Notes: a model not told the origin generated them from the letters alone. Positions 1 to 5,713 are shown, counted from the first letter of the stretch. The stretch: DNA of 5,713 bases from an uncultured Clostridia bacterium (GCA_947589135.1 CANPZT010000076.1:1-5713); one strand, 5' to 3'. A program made the numbers and translations.

Positions 1-1
1 C

Positions 2-547
2 AGAGATGGTTCAAATGTAGAAGAACAACAAGTTCAATCTATATATCAAATTGAAGGAGAAGATGAAAATCAATTGGCAGTAAGAGTAGGAAGTTTAGGA
101 ACAATCGAAACATATTTGGTAAGAACTCCTAGAGAAGATAACCAAGAGGCTATTAGTATACCAATAGAAACAACATCAACTTTGAATAAAACTACAAAAG
201 AACCAATGAGACTAATGAATAGACACAGAAATTATAGAGTAAAAGAAGAAATAGAAAGAGCAAAAGAACATGAAAATTGTAAAGAAAAAACCACAATAAA
301 AGATATTGATGATGACCCTACAAATAATACACATGAGATTATTGATGAGCAGTACATTGAACATTGTGTGGATGAAATAATGAAAGATTCATCAATAGAA
401 GAAGTATTTACCAGAGGAGAAGTAGAAGAAAGATTAAGAAAAGGAATACAAAATAAAGAATCAGAAAAAACATTATCAGAAACAATAGATGATGTAAAAT
501 TAGACTTATCAAAAGATGCTGAGCATTTTAAAACACACGAAATTTAA
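2..547 (+). CDS. C-terminal part of an unrecognised hydrophilic protein (5' end outside window)
   Basis: The reading frame is open from the left edge of the window to the TAA at 545-547, giving at least 181 residues of a protein whose start lies upstream. I do not recognise the family. The visible part is highly charged (many Glu, Lys, Asp and Arg) and has no membrane segment or signal peptide. The first ~60 residues look mixed beta/loop (around QLAVRVGSLGTIETYLVRTP), and the rest looks helical and rich in EE/KE/RK pairs, for example EVEERLRKGIQ. It has only one or two Cys and no recognisable catalytic motif or repeat. A TTG at 74 could be mistaken for the start, but the frame upstream of it is open and reads like the same acidic protein, so it is treated as internal. 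A strong hairpin terminator follows immediately, so this is the last gene of its transcription unit. Confidence 0.75.
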   Translation, partial: RDGSNVEEQQVQSIYQIEGEDENQLAVRVGSLGTIETYLVRTPREDNQEAISIPIETTSTLNKTTKEPMRLMNRHRNYRVKEEIERAKEHENCKEKTTIKDIDDDPTNNTHEIIDEQYIEHCVDEIMKDSSIEEVFTRGEVEERLRKGIQNKESEKTLSETIDDVKLDLSKDAEHFKTHEI

Positions 548-590
548 AAAAATAGTATATTTGAATTTGTTTCAAATATACTATTTTTTT
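546..590. terminator. Bidirectional intrinsic terminator between convergent genes
   Basis: A perfect inverted repeat: the 14-bp core 552-565 pairs with 571-584 around the 5-base loop 566-570. The flanking A run (546-551) pairs with the T run (585-590), giving up to 20 uninterrupted base pairs. Read on the + strand, the hairpin ends in a T tract and would stop the gene ending at 547. Read on the - strand, it likewise ends in T residues and would stop the exporter gene, whose stop codon (589-591) overlaps it. A-tract/T-tract symmetry of this kind is typical of terminators shared by convergent genes in low-GC Gram-positive bacteria. Confidence 0.9.
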
Positions 591-1449
591 AAATAGGTTC
601 AACATGAACTATAGTTTTATAAACTTTATCTAATTTGCTAACATCTTTTTCTAAATTATCAGCTAATTTATGACTATCAAAAGTAGAAAGATTACCATCT
701 AAAAGAATTGTAATAAATATGAGATATTGTGCTCCAACAGGAGTAGATATAATATCACCTACATTTTTTATTTCTTCGTAAGTATGGCAGATATCTAAAA
801 TTAACTTTTTAGTTTTGTCATCTACACTAATATCCATTAATACATTGTAACTTTCTATAAAAATAGTAACGCCAGTATAACAAATCCATATAGAGATACC
901 AATTCCAACAATACTATCAAACCAATAAATTCTAATTAAGGTAAGTAAGATAGAAAGTAATGTGAAAGAAGTAACTATGCAATCATTCCTATGGTCTTTC
1001 ATATTAGCTTCTAATAATATATTGTGACATTTTTTGAAGGCAATTTTAGTATAAATGTATAATCCTAATTTTATGATAATTGTTGCAATACAAACAATTA
1101 CTAAAAACCAAGAAAAGTGCAATTTACTTCCTAAAATAAGAGTTATAACAGAATCATATAATAATTTTGCAGAAACTAATATCATGGAAATACTAATAAA
1201 CATAGAAAAGATATATTCTGCTTTTCCATGACCTAAATTATGGTCTTCATCATTTGGTGCACTTGAAATTTTATTTCCAATAAAAGTCATTAAAGAAGCA
1301 AAAATATCTCCTGCACTATTAAAACTATCTGCTATCATTGCTTGACTTTTACTTACAAATCCTACTATTGCTTTTATAATAAGTAAAAAGATATTACCAA
1401 TTATTCCATATATTCCAGCTTTCTTTGTTATTTCAAATTTTTCTTCCAT
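589..1449 (-). CDS. Cation diffusion facilitator (CDF) family metal exporter, probably Mn(II) type
   Basis: A 286-aa, full-length CDF transporter, expected to export a divalent metal from the cytoplasm in exchange for protons as a membrane dimer. Six membrane segments are visible (about residues 12-32, 37-58, 80-100, 113-134, 156-174 and 178-198), followed by a cytoplasmic ferredoxin-like domain (about 205-286). The family signature is clear: SQAMIADSFNSAGD in TM2, then a loop with the ...DEDHNLGHGKAE motif (residues 67-78). The transport site reads Asn44-x3-Asp48 in TM2 and Asp152-x3-Asp156 (DHRND) in TM5. Zinc-type CDFs usually carry His in this tetrad; the N-D-D-D pattern is that of manganese exporters such as MntE/MneP, so Mn(II) is the inferred substrate. 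In the C-terminal domain His260 and His282/Glu284 remain, but the positions matching YiiP His232 and His248 appear to be Gly231 and Thr247, so the YiiP-like zinc site there looks incomplete. The ATG at 1449 follows AAAGGAGA (1455-1462) at good spacing. It stands alone with its own promoter. Confidence 0.93.
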   Translation of the reverse strand: MEEKFEITKKAGIYGIIGNIFLLIIKAIVGFVSKSQAMIADSFNSAGDIFASLMTFIGNKISSAPNDEDHNLGHGKAEYIFSMFISISMILVSAKLLYDSVITLILGSKLHFSWFLVIVCIATIIIKLGLYIYTKIAFKKCHNILLEANMKDHRNDCIVTSFTLLSILLTLIRIYWFDSIVGIGISIWICYTGVTIFIESYNVLMDISVDDKTKKLILDICHTYEEIKNVGDIISTPVGAQYLIFITILLDGNLSTFDSHKLADNLEKDVSKLDKVYKTIVHVEPI

Positions 1450-1485
1450 GATAATCTCCTTTGTTGTTTATTTGTATATTGTATG

Positions 1486-1494
1486 ATTATATCA
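1486..1494 (-). promoter_or_regulatory. Extended -10 promoter of the CDF exporter gene
   Basis: On the - strand this reads TGATATAAT, a perfect TATAAT (1486-1491) preceded by the extended -10 dinucleotide TG. No good -35 box is found at 16-18 bases further upstream, which is common for extended -10 promoters. The predicted transcription start is near 1479, giving a leader of only about 30 bases. That leaves no room for the manganese (yybP-ykoY) riboswitch that precedes some Mn exporters. I see no clear MntR-type palindrome. Confidence 0.6.
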
Positions 1495-1570
1495 TAAGAA
1501 TTAGAAATAAGAAACTAAAAATTATAAAAACATTATCATATGGGGAGCAAATAGTAATTATAAAATAATA

Positions 1571-1599
1571 TTGCCAAAAAATGTCGGATATGGTATAAT
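1571..1599 (+). promoter_or_regulatory. Sigma-A promoter of the small membrane protein gene
   Basis: The -35 box is TTGCCA (1571-1576, 5 of 6 matches), then a 17-base spacer, then a perfect -10 box TATAAT (1594-1599) that also carries an upstream TG (1591-1592), making it extended. Transcription should begin near 1606, giving a leader of about 27 bases. This is among the best promoters in the window. Confidence 0.8.
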
Positions 1600-1620
1600 A
1601 AACTAGTACAAAGGTAAAAT

Positions 1621-1627
1621 GAGGTGA
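1621..1627 (+). promoter_or_regulatory. Ribosome binding site that sets the start at 1633
   Basis: GAGGTGA sits 5 bases before the ATG at 1633. The in-frame GTG at 1624, which would add three residues, lies inside this ribosome binding site and has no site of its own, so ATG 1633 is preferred. Confidence 0.75.
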
Positions 1628-1632
1628 AAATA

Positions 1633-1977
1633 ATGCCAATATTCACAATAATATATATACTAATGTTTATTATATTTGCATTAATTGCATATGCAATTTT
1701 CCAAATAAAATTATTTGGAATGAAAATAAAAGACTTTTGGTCTTTTATTGATGCAAACCAAATGTTAGATAAATTATATAAATTTGCTAAGCAATATGAA
1801 AATATGTCACCACAAGAACAATTAATCTATTTATCAGAGGCAGAAAAGATATTTACAGCCTTTGATAAAGTACCTGATGCTTTGTGGGAGGAAGAATATG
1901 ATAAATATAAACAAGTGTTAAACAAATATAAAGATATCAAAATGTTAAGATGGACAGAAAGTAAAGAAGTAAAATAA
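1633..1977 (+). CDS. Small single-pass membrane protein of unknown function (114 aa)
   Basis: I do not recognise this family. The protein has one N-terminal hydrophobic segment (about residues 4-24, rich in Ile, Leu and Phe), followed by a Lys-containing stretch (KLFGMKIK). By the positive-inside rule this puts the remaining ~85 residues in the cytoplasm. That part looks all-helical and contains aromatic/acidic patches: DKLYKFAKQYENMSPQEQLIYLSEAEKIF is followed by a Trp-Glu-Glu-Glu-Tyr segment and a Lys/Tyr-rich helix. There is no Cys, no signal-peptidase site and no catalytic motif. The start at ATG 1633 is chosen over GTG 1624 because the latter lies in the Shine-Dalgarno. A strong promoter upstream and a terminator downstream make it a single-gene unit, divergent from the CDF exporter. 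The overall shape (membrane anchor plus small helical cytoplasmic domain) suits a scaffold or regulator, but nothing in the sequence proves this. Confidence 0.8.
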   Translation: MPIFTIIYILMFIIFALIAYAIFQIKLFGMKIKDFWSFIDANQMLDKLYKFAKQYENMSPQEQLIYLSEAEKIFTAFDKVPDALWEEEYDKYKQVLNKYKDIKMLRWTESKEVK

Positions 1978-2018
1978 AACAAGTTTGTATTTAGATTTGT
2001 ATTTTTTAAAATATATAA

Positions 2019-2052
2019 AACCTGTGTAGAATTATTGCATTTTACACAGGTT
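2019..2052. terminator. Intrinsic terminator between convergent genes
   Basis: AACCTGTGTA (2019-2028) pairs perfectly with TACACAGGTT (2043-2052). A G-T pair and two A-T pairs can extend the stem inward. On the + strand it is followed by ATTTTTATTTTTT and ends the small membrane protein transcript. On the - strand it is followed by TTATATATTTT, a weaker T tract, and it lies directly downstream of the acyl-CoA synthetase stop codon (2057-2059), so it probably serves both genes. Confidence 0.85.
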
Positions 2053-2056
2053 ATTT

Positions 2057-3790
2057 TTATTTTTTGTCTATTTTCATATTATTACCATATCGTTTTACTT
2101 TTTGAGTAGTTGTTTTCTCAAATTCCTTATCACGAATTATAAATCCTTTAATATGCTTATAGTTTGGCAGTTTTTTGTTAACATTACTTACAGCATCAGA
2201 AATAATTTTCCATATTTCTTCTTTTGTTGGAACACTACCTTTTAAGTATTCTGTAATTGCTTCTATATTAGGATAGATTTGAGCATTAATGTAAGTTTCA
2301 TCATCATTTTCTTTTTGAATACCTAAAACTAAAGATTCAGAAATCAAAGGATTATCATTTAAATGATATTCGACTTCTTCAGGATAAATATTTTTTCCAT
2401 TTTTAGTTACTATTACACTTTTACATCTTCCAGTAATATATAAATAACCATTTTCATCAATTTTTCCTAAATCTCCAGTATAAAACCAACCATCTTTCAA
2501 AGATTTTTTGGTTTCTTCCTCATTTTTGTAATAGCCAAGCATAACATTAGGGCCTTTTACAATAATTTCTCCAACGCCTTCTTCATTTGGATTATTAATT
2601 TTGTATTCTACATTAGGAATAGGAAGCCCTGCTGCGTCATCTTTTTGGAAGAAGTCAGTATTACCAGCGACTAAAGGGGAGCATTCCGTTAAACCATACC
2701 CTTGTAAGGTATTTAAGTTTAAATCTCTAAAATCTGCAACAATGTTTGGATTGGCTGCTGCAGCACCAACAATAAATACACGAAGTCTGCCACCAAGTGT
2801 ATTTTTGACTTTTGTTTTTACGATTTTCTTCATGAAGAAAGGTAGAGAAGAAAAAGGATTTTCATTTTCTTTTTTATATTTATTAGGTAAAGATTGATTC
2901 ATATTTTTTACAATATTTTTGTGTAACTTTTCTAATAATAGTGGAACACACAAAATAACAGAAGGATGAAATTCTGCCATATTTTTTGCAATATATCTTA
3001 AACCTTCGCAATGAGCAATGCTTGCACCACTATATATAGGAAGTAAAAATCCTAAAGTACATTCATAAGTATGATGTAAAGGTAAAACAGAGAAAAATAA
3101 ATCACTTCTTTTTACTTTTACAATTCCATAAGTTGATAAAATATTAGAGCAGATATTTCTTTGCGACAAACAAACTCCTTTTGCATTTCCAGTTGTTCCG
3201 GAAGTGAATAATAAAATACGCAATTCATCAGGATCTATTTCAATTTTATCAAAATCTTTAAATCCTTCCTCATATAATTTTTTTCCTTCTAATTTAATTT
3301 CAGAAAAATCATTTTCTTTTGTTTGAGGTTCAAAGGAAATAAAGAAAGTATCTTTATTGTTTAATTGATTAATTTGTTGTAGAATTTGGCTTAAATTTTT
3401 ATCATCACCTAAAATACAAGAAGTTTCAGAAATATTCATAAAATTAATAACATCATCTGTATGTAATTCTTTATCAATAGGAACAACAATGCCAACAATA
3501 CTTGCTGCCATGTAAGATACGCACCATTCATAGCTATTTTTACCAATAACAGCTATTTTTTTATTTAAAAAACCCTTTTTTATTAGGCTTGTCCCAAGGT
3601 AAACTATATCATTTTTAAATTCTTCATAAGTAACTTTAATGATATTACCATCTTTATCTTTCTTTTTAAAAGCAGTTCTAGAACGATAGATGTCTGCTGA
3701 ACGATATAGCATTTGTTTGAAATTTGTAACTTCTTCTGTTTTGTGATACTTTTGTTTCAGTTGTTGTGCAGTATTTAAATTTGTTTTCAT
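2057..3790 (-). CDS. AMP-forming long-chain acyl-CoA synthetase (fatty acid--CoA ligase)
   Basis: A 577-aa complete member of the ANL (acyl/aryl-CoA synthetase, NRPS adenylation, luciferase) superfamily. It activates a carboxylic acid with ATP to an acyl-adenylate and then to a thioester, most likely a fatty acid joined to CoA. The core motifs are present in order: phosphate-binding loop TSGTTGNAKG (196-205), LPLHHTYE (236-243), YGLTE (365-369), GWFYTGD (434-440), hinge region GR (454-455) with KNGKNIYPEEVE (464-474), and the C-terminal catalytic lysine in TTTQKVKR (Lys564). The HHTYE form of the second motif and the TTTQKVKR ending resemble FadD/FAA1-like long-chain enzymes, but substrate chain length cannot be read from sequence, and ligation to an acyl carrier protein is not excluded. 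There is no membrane segment. The ATG at 3790 follows GAAAGGA at 9-base spacing. No convincing promoter lies in the 53 bases upstream, so it is probably co-transcribed with the frameshifted gene before it. Confidence 0.92.
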   Translation of the reverse strand: MKTNLNTAQQLKQKYHKTEEVTNFKQMLYRSADIYRSRTAFKKKDKDGNIIKVTYEEFKNDIVYLGTSLIKKGFLNKKIAVIGKNSYEWCVSYMAASIVGIVVPIDKELHTDDVINFMNISETSCILGDDKNLSQILQQINQLNNKDTFFISFEPQTKENDFSEIKLEGKKLYEEGFKDFDKIEIDPDELRILLFTSGTTGNAKGVCLSQRNICSNILSTYGIVKVKRSDLFFSVLPLHHTYECTLGFLLPIYSGASIAHCEGLRYIAKNMAEFHPSVILCVPLLLEKLHKNIVKNMNQSLPNKYKKENENPFSSLPFFMKKIVKTKVKNTLGGRLRVFIVGAAAANPNIVADFRDLNLNTLQGYGLTECSPLVAGNTDFFQKDDAAGLPIPNVEYKINNPNEEGVGEIIVKGPNVMLGYYKNEEETKKSLKDGWFYTGDLGKIDENGYLYITGRCKSVIVTKNGKNIYPEEVEYHLNDNPLISESLVLGIQKENDDETYINAQIYPNIEAITEYLKGSVPTKEEIWKIISDAVSNVNKKLPNYKHIKGFIIRDKEFEKTTTQKVKRYGNNMKIDKK

Positions 3791-3821
3791 AAGATTAAAT
3801 CCTTTCTTTTTTTATTTCAAA

Positions 3822-3849
3822 AGATGATTTTTTCATTTCAAAATCATCT
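3822..3849 (-). terminator. Intergenic hairpin overlapping the stop codon of the upstream gene; possible weak attenuator
   Basis: AGATGATTTT (3822-3831) pairs perfectly with AAAATCATCT (3840-3849) around an 8-base loop, a 10-bp stem. The TGA of the frameshifted gene (3844-3846) lies inside the stem. On the - strand the stem is followed by only a few T residues before TTGAAATAAA, so full termination looks unlikely. Partial attenuation or transcript processing between the two genes is possible. On the + strand there is no T tract. Confidence 0.4.
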
Positions 3850-4636
3850 ATAAAATTTAAAATTAGTATCTTTTTGCAATACAATATTACCATCGTAAAT
3901 TGTTTTTTCTTCTGTTTGTAGTGGTATGTCAAGAAAAATTGTACATTTAAAATTTTGATCTAAATTATTTGTAATTAATATATCAAAAGATAAATTACAA
4001 TTAAGTTGTTCTAGTGGAATATTACATTTTTTTAATAAAGAACCATCATATGTGATAGGAGATGAAGTATCTGTAAAAGTATAGTCAGTTTTTATATTTT
4101 GATTTACATAGCTAAGAGTAATAGGATTTGCTAAATTATTGTATAAAGTAGGAGTATTTAAATCTGCTTCATCTTCAGAGGTAATATTAAAATCTAATTT
4201 ATCTTGTATGATATTTTCATCTATAATATTACTATCTGAAAAATTATTAATACTCTTAAAATATAATTGAGGTTGTCCGAATAGATGGCATAGTATTAAA
4301 TTTTATATTTTCAATTGATACTTTTTTAAAAGTGTTTTCTAAATTTTTTTCTACTGATTCATTTGAGATAAATAAAGCAATATCAGTGTATTGATATATA
4401 TTTTCTAAGGTATAATTGCTAACAGATATATTTTTATTTTTTGCATTACAATTACTAAAAAGTGCGACTTTTTTTATTTCAAAAATAGTGGATTGGTTTT
4501 TATCTGCAAAATTTAAAACGCTATTTTCAAAGTTACTTTTTAAAACATATTTATTAAACACTAAATATGCAAGAAAAAATACTATAAAAAGTAAAATCAA
4601 CACAATTGTGCATAATATTATTTTTTTCTTATCCAT
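3844..4636 (-). pseudogene. Membrane-anchored surface protein gene split by a one-base frameshift
   Basis: I do not recognise the family. Translation from ATG 4636, with a strong AAGGAGG site 4 bases upstream, gives a short Lys start and a hydrophobic anchor (about residues 6-28). An Asn/Ser-rich, probably extracellular stretch follows until a TAA at 4256-4258 (126 aa). The next frame is open without a stop from 4302 to the TGA at 3844-3846 (152 codons) and has no start codon or ribosome site at its head. Its product continues in the same style (PQLYFKSINNFSDSN near the join, then a Thr/Asn/Asp-rich beta-like region). Between start and final stop there are 793 bases, one more than 264 codons, so a single extra base explains everything. 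The break must lie in 4259-4302. The smoothest join removes one base near 4279, giving ...NTMPSI-GQPQLYF... and a 263-aa protein. It could be a true mutation or a sequencing/assembly error. It precedes the acyl-CoA synthetase gene by 53 bases on the same strand. Confidence 0.82.
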
Positions 4637-4646
4637 AATTCCTCCT

Positions 4647-4658
4647 TAGTATATACTA
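4647..4658. repeat. 12-base perfect palindrome in the divergent intergenic region
   Basis: TAGTATATACTA is a perfect palindrome just upstream of the AAGGAGG site of the frameshifted gene (its first base is shared with that site). It could be an operator half-site pair, but short A+T palindromes arise often by chance in sequence of this composition. Confidence 0.25.
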
Positions 4659-4659
4659 T

Positions 4660-4688
4660 ATATTAATATAAAACTTTAATAAAAGCAA
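4660..4688 (-). promoter_or_regulatory. Weak candidate promoter for the frameshifted gene and acyl-CoA synthetase
   Basis: On the - strand, TTGCTT (4683-4688) lies 17 bases from TAATAT (4660-4665), each matching consensus only partly (3 and 4 of 6). Several other TATA-like hexamers overlap here, including TATAGT (4655-4660), so the exact -10 is uncertain. A promoter somewhere in 4648-4700 is expected because the neighbouring gene is divergent. Confidence 0.3.
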
Positions 4689-4724
4689 GTGTTTACTCTT
4701 TTTGATATTTTCCATATTTTTAAA

Positions 4725-4753
4725 TTGACAAAAAAGTACGAAAAAGGTAAAAT
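4725..4753 (+). promoter_or_regulatory. Sigma-A promoter of the glucosaminidase gene, with a very short leader
   Basis: A perfect -35 box TTGACA (4725-4730), a 17-base spacer and the -10 box TAAAAT (4748-4753, 5 of 6). Transcription should start near 4760, only about 9 bases before the ATG at 4769. GGTGA (4760-4764) would be the only ribosome binding site on such a short leader. A TATAAT at 4754-4759 is closer to consensus, but it lies 23 bases from the -35 and has no other -35. Confidence 0.75.
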
Positions 4754-4768
4754 TATAATGGTGATACT

Positions 4769-5713
4769 ATGAAATCAAAAGATAAAACAAAAAAAATCAT
4801 AAAAATATCGCTAAAAAATATTATTTATTTTTTGGCTTTTGTTATTAGTGTATTATATATAATTATTTTTTATGATAGATATTTTGTAAAAAGTAAAGTA
4901 TATGCTAAAGAAACAAATAGTGATATAGAAAATATAAAAATAAGTAATGCAAATGAAGTAACAGCAAATGAAATTATAGGCGATATAGCAAATCAAAATA
5001 AAAAAGAAGAATATTATGTTCAAGAAGTAGAATTAGAATATATGACAAAATATAGAAATAATCCTAATTTATCAAAAGATACAATTCAAGTTGTACAAGA
5101 AGGAAGAGAAGGAAAACAACAGATTATAATAAAAAGAGAATATGAAAATGGTGAAATAATAAAAGAAGAACAAGAATCTATAAAAATAACAAAGGCAGCA
5201 ATTGATAAAATTGTAGAGATTGGAACTGGAAACACTACTAATCAATATAAAGTAAAAATAGGAGATATTGTATATGTTACATCTGATAGATTATCTGTTA
5301 TGAGTGAAGCTAATGAAAATTCACAAAAAGTCGCTACATTAGAAAAAGATAGTCAATTAAAAGTGTTACAAATTCAAAATGATTGGTATGAAATTTCATG
5401 TGAAAGTATAGTTGGATATGTAAAATCAGAGTCAACTTTCTATAAAAATAATAGTAAAGAAACAGAAAATGAAAATGTAAAAACAAATAGCAAAGAAAAG
5501 AGTAAATCTGAATTAATATCAAAATTAAGCTTTAATATGCCACTTAATGAACCAAGTGGACTTTCTTTAGAACAATTTAAAAAAGTATTAACAGATTCAA
5601 AAGATGTAAATCAAATATTTAAAAATAATGCTGAATATTTCTATTACATAGAACAACAATATAAAATAAATGGAATATTTGTTGCAGCAATAGGAATACA
5701 TGAAAGTGCTTGG
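4769..5713 (+). CDS. G5-SH3b-glucosaminidase peptidoglycan hydrolase (3' end outside window)
   Basis: The frame is open from ATG 4769 to the window end (315 codons), and an in-frame stop (4748-4750) excludes an earlier start. The domains in order are: a Lys-rich start and a hydrophobic signal/anchor (about residues 18-35); a G5 domain (about 82-155), with the typical pattern of YRNNPNLSKDTIQVVQEGREG followed by an NGE turn and a closing IVEIGTG; a bacterial SH3 domain (about 166-222: LSVMSEANENSQKVATL, then DWYEISCES and GYVKSE); a Ser/Lys/Glu-rich linker (223-250); and the beginning of a GH73-like glucosaminidase domain (from about 257: PSGLSLEQFKKVL, then NAEYFYYIEQQYKINGIF and IGIHESAW). 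Glu312 in HESAW matches the family's proposed catalytic acid. It should cut N-acetylglucosamine linkages in the cell wall outside the membrane, with SH3b and G5 aiding wall binding. The rest of the catalytic domain lies beyond the window. It is divergent from the frameshifted surface-protein gene. Confidence 0.9.
   Translation, partial: MKSKDKTKKIIKISLKNIIYFLAFVISVLYIIIFYDRYFVKSKVYAKETNSDIENIKISNANEVTANEIIGDIANQNKKEEYYVQEVELEYMTKYRNNPNLSKDTIQVVQEGREGKQQIIIKREYENGEIIKEEQESIKITKAAIDKIVEIGTGNTTNQYKVKIGDIVYVTSDRLSVMSEANENSQKVATLEKDSQLKVLQIQNDWYEISCESIVGYVKSESTFYKNNSKETENENVKTNSKEKSKSELISKLSFNMPLNEPSGLSLEQFKKVLTDSKDVNQIFKNNAEYFYYIEQQYKINGIFVAAIGIHESAW

Noticed and set aside
53..82. Possible gene start: AAGGAG followed by ATG at 63, or TTG at 74
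   Set aside because: The ATG at 63 leads to a stop after six codons, and the TTG at 74 sits in a frame that is open to the window edge with similar coding style, so the Shine-Dalgarno-like string is just Glu-Gly-Glu codons.
1450..1623. Manganese (yybP-ykoY) riboswitch or MntR operator upstream of the exporter
   Set aside because: The predicted leader is only about 30 bases and no riboswitch-like pairing or clear MntR palindrome is visible.
2601..2897. Open frame of 98 codons on the + strand
   Set aside because: It lies wholly antisense to the conserved core of the acyl-CoA synthetase (motif YGLTE region), has no ribosome site and no family likeness.
3791..3843. Separate promoter for the acyl-CoA synthetase
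   Set aside because: The best pair, TTGAAA with TAATCT at 17 bases, has a poor -10 and would overlap the ribosome binding site and start codon region.
4416..4649. Open frame of 77 codons on the + strand
   Set aside because: It is antisense to the anchor region of the frameshifted gene; its hydrophobic content is the mirror of A+T-rich coding sequence.
4754..4759. TATAAT as the -10 box of the glucosaminidase gene
   Set aside because: It is 23 bases from TTGACA and has no -35 at normal spacing; TAAAAT at 4748-4753 has the ideal 17-base spacing.
5334..5522. Open frame of 62 codons on the - strand
   Set aside because: It is antisense to the SH3b and linker part of the glucosaminidase gene, and its Phe/Leu/Tyr-rich product is what the complement of a Lys/Glu/Asn-rich region gives.
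1..5713. CRISPR array, transposon, tRNA/rRNA or prophage genes
   Set aside because: No regularly spaced repeats, transposase or integrase motifs, cloverleaf-like GC-rich segments or rRNA stretches were seen.

Overview
The window is strongly A+T-rich. It shows lysine-, asparagine- and isoleucine-rich proteins, AGA as the dominant arginine codon, TGA used as a stop, Gram-positive style Shine-Dalgarno sites (AAGGAGG, AAAGGAG) and sigma-A type promoters. Together with a cell-wall hydrolase of G5-SH3b-glucosaminidase architecture, this suggests a low-GC Bacillota genome, most likely class Clostridia. That placement is an inference from style, not from a marker gene. I see no RNA gene, CRISPR array, insertion sequence or phage signature. 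It reads as ordinary chromosome with one broken gene.

Layout, left to right. (1) The 3' end of an unrecognised, very hydrophilic protein on the + strand (2-547), which enters from the left edge. (2) A long perfect hairpin (546-590) that serves as terminator between two converging genes. (3) A cation diffusion facilitator (CDF) exporter on the - strand (589-1449). Its metal-site residues, Asn-x3-Asp in TM2 and Asp-x3-Asp in TM5, fit the manganese type. (4) A 183-base divergent intergenic region with a good promoter on each strand. (5) A small single-pass membrane protein on the + strand (1633-1977). (6) A second convergent terminator hairpin (2019-2052). (7) A complete long-chain acyl-CoA synthetase type AMP-forming enzyme on the - strand (2057-3790). 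(8) Just upstream of it on the same strand, a gene for a membrane-anchored, probably surface-exposed protein (3844-4636) that is split by a one-base frameshift. A naive annotation would show only a 126-aa N-terminal fragment and an apparently empty 400-base gap. (9) A divergent promoter region. (10) The 5' part of a G5-SH3b-glucosaminidase peptidoglycan hydrolase on the + strand (4769 to the window end), cut in the middle of its catalytic domain.

How the genes relate: the frameshifted gene and the acyl-CoA synthetase probably form one transcription unit, with a 53-base gap, a hairpin in the gap and no convincing internal promoter. The hydrolase is divergent from that unit. The right half of the window therefore has a cell-envelope flavour: a surface protein, lipid activation and wall turnover. 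The metal exporter and the small membrane protein are separately promoted single genes. I found no evidence for a new multi-gene system. The observation most worth following is the frameshifted surface-protein gene.
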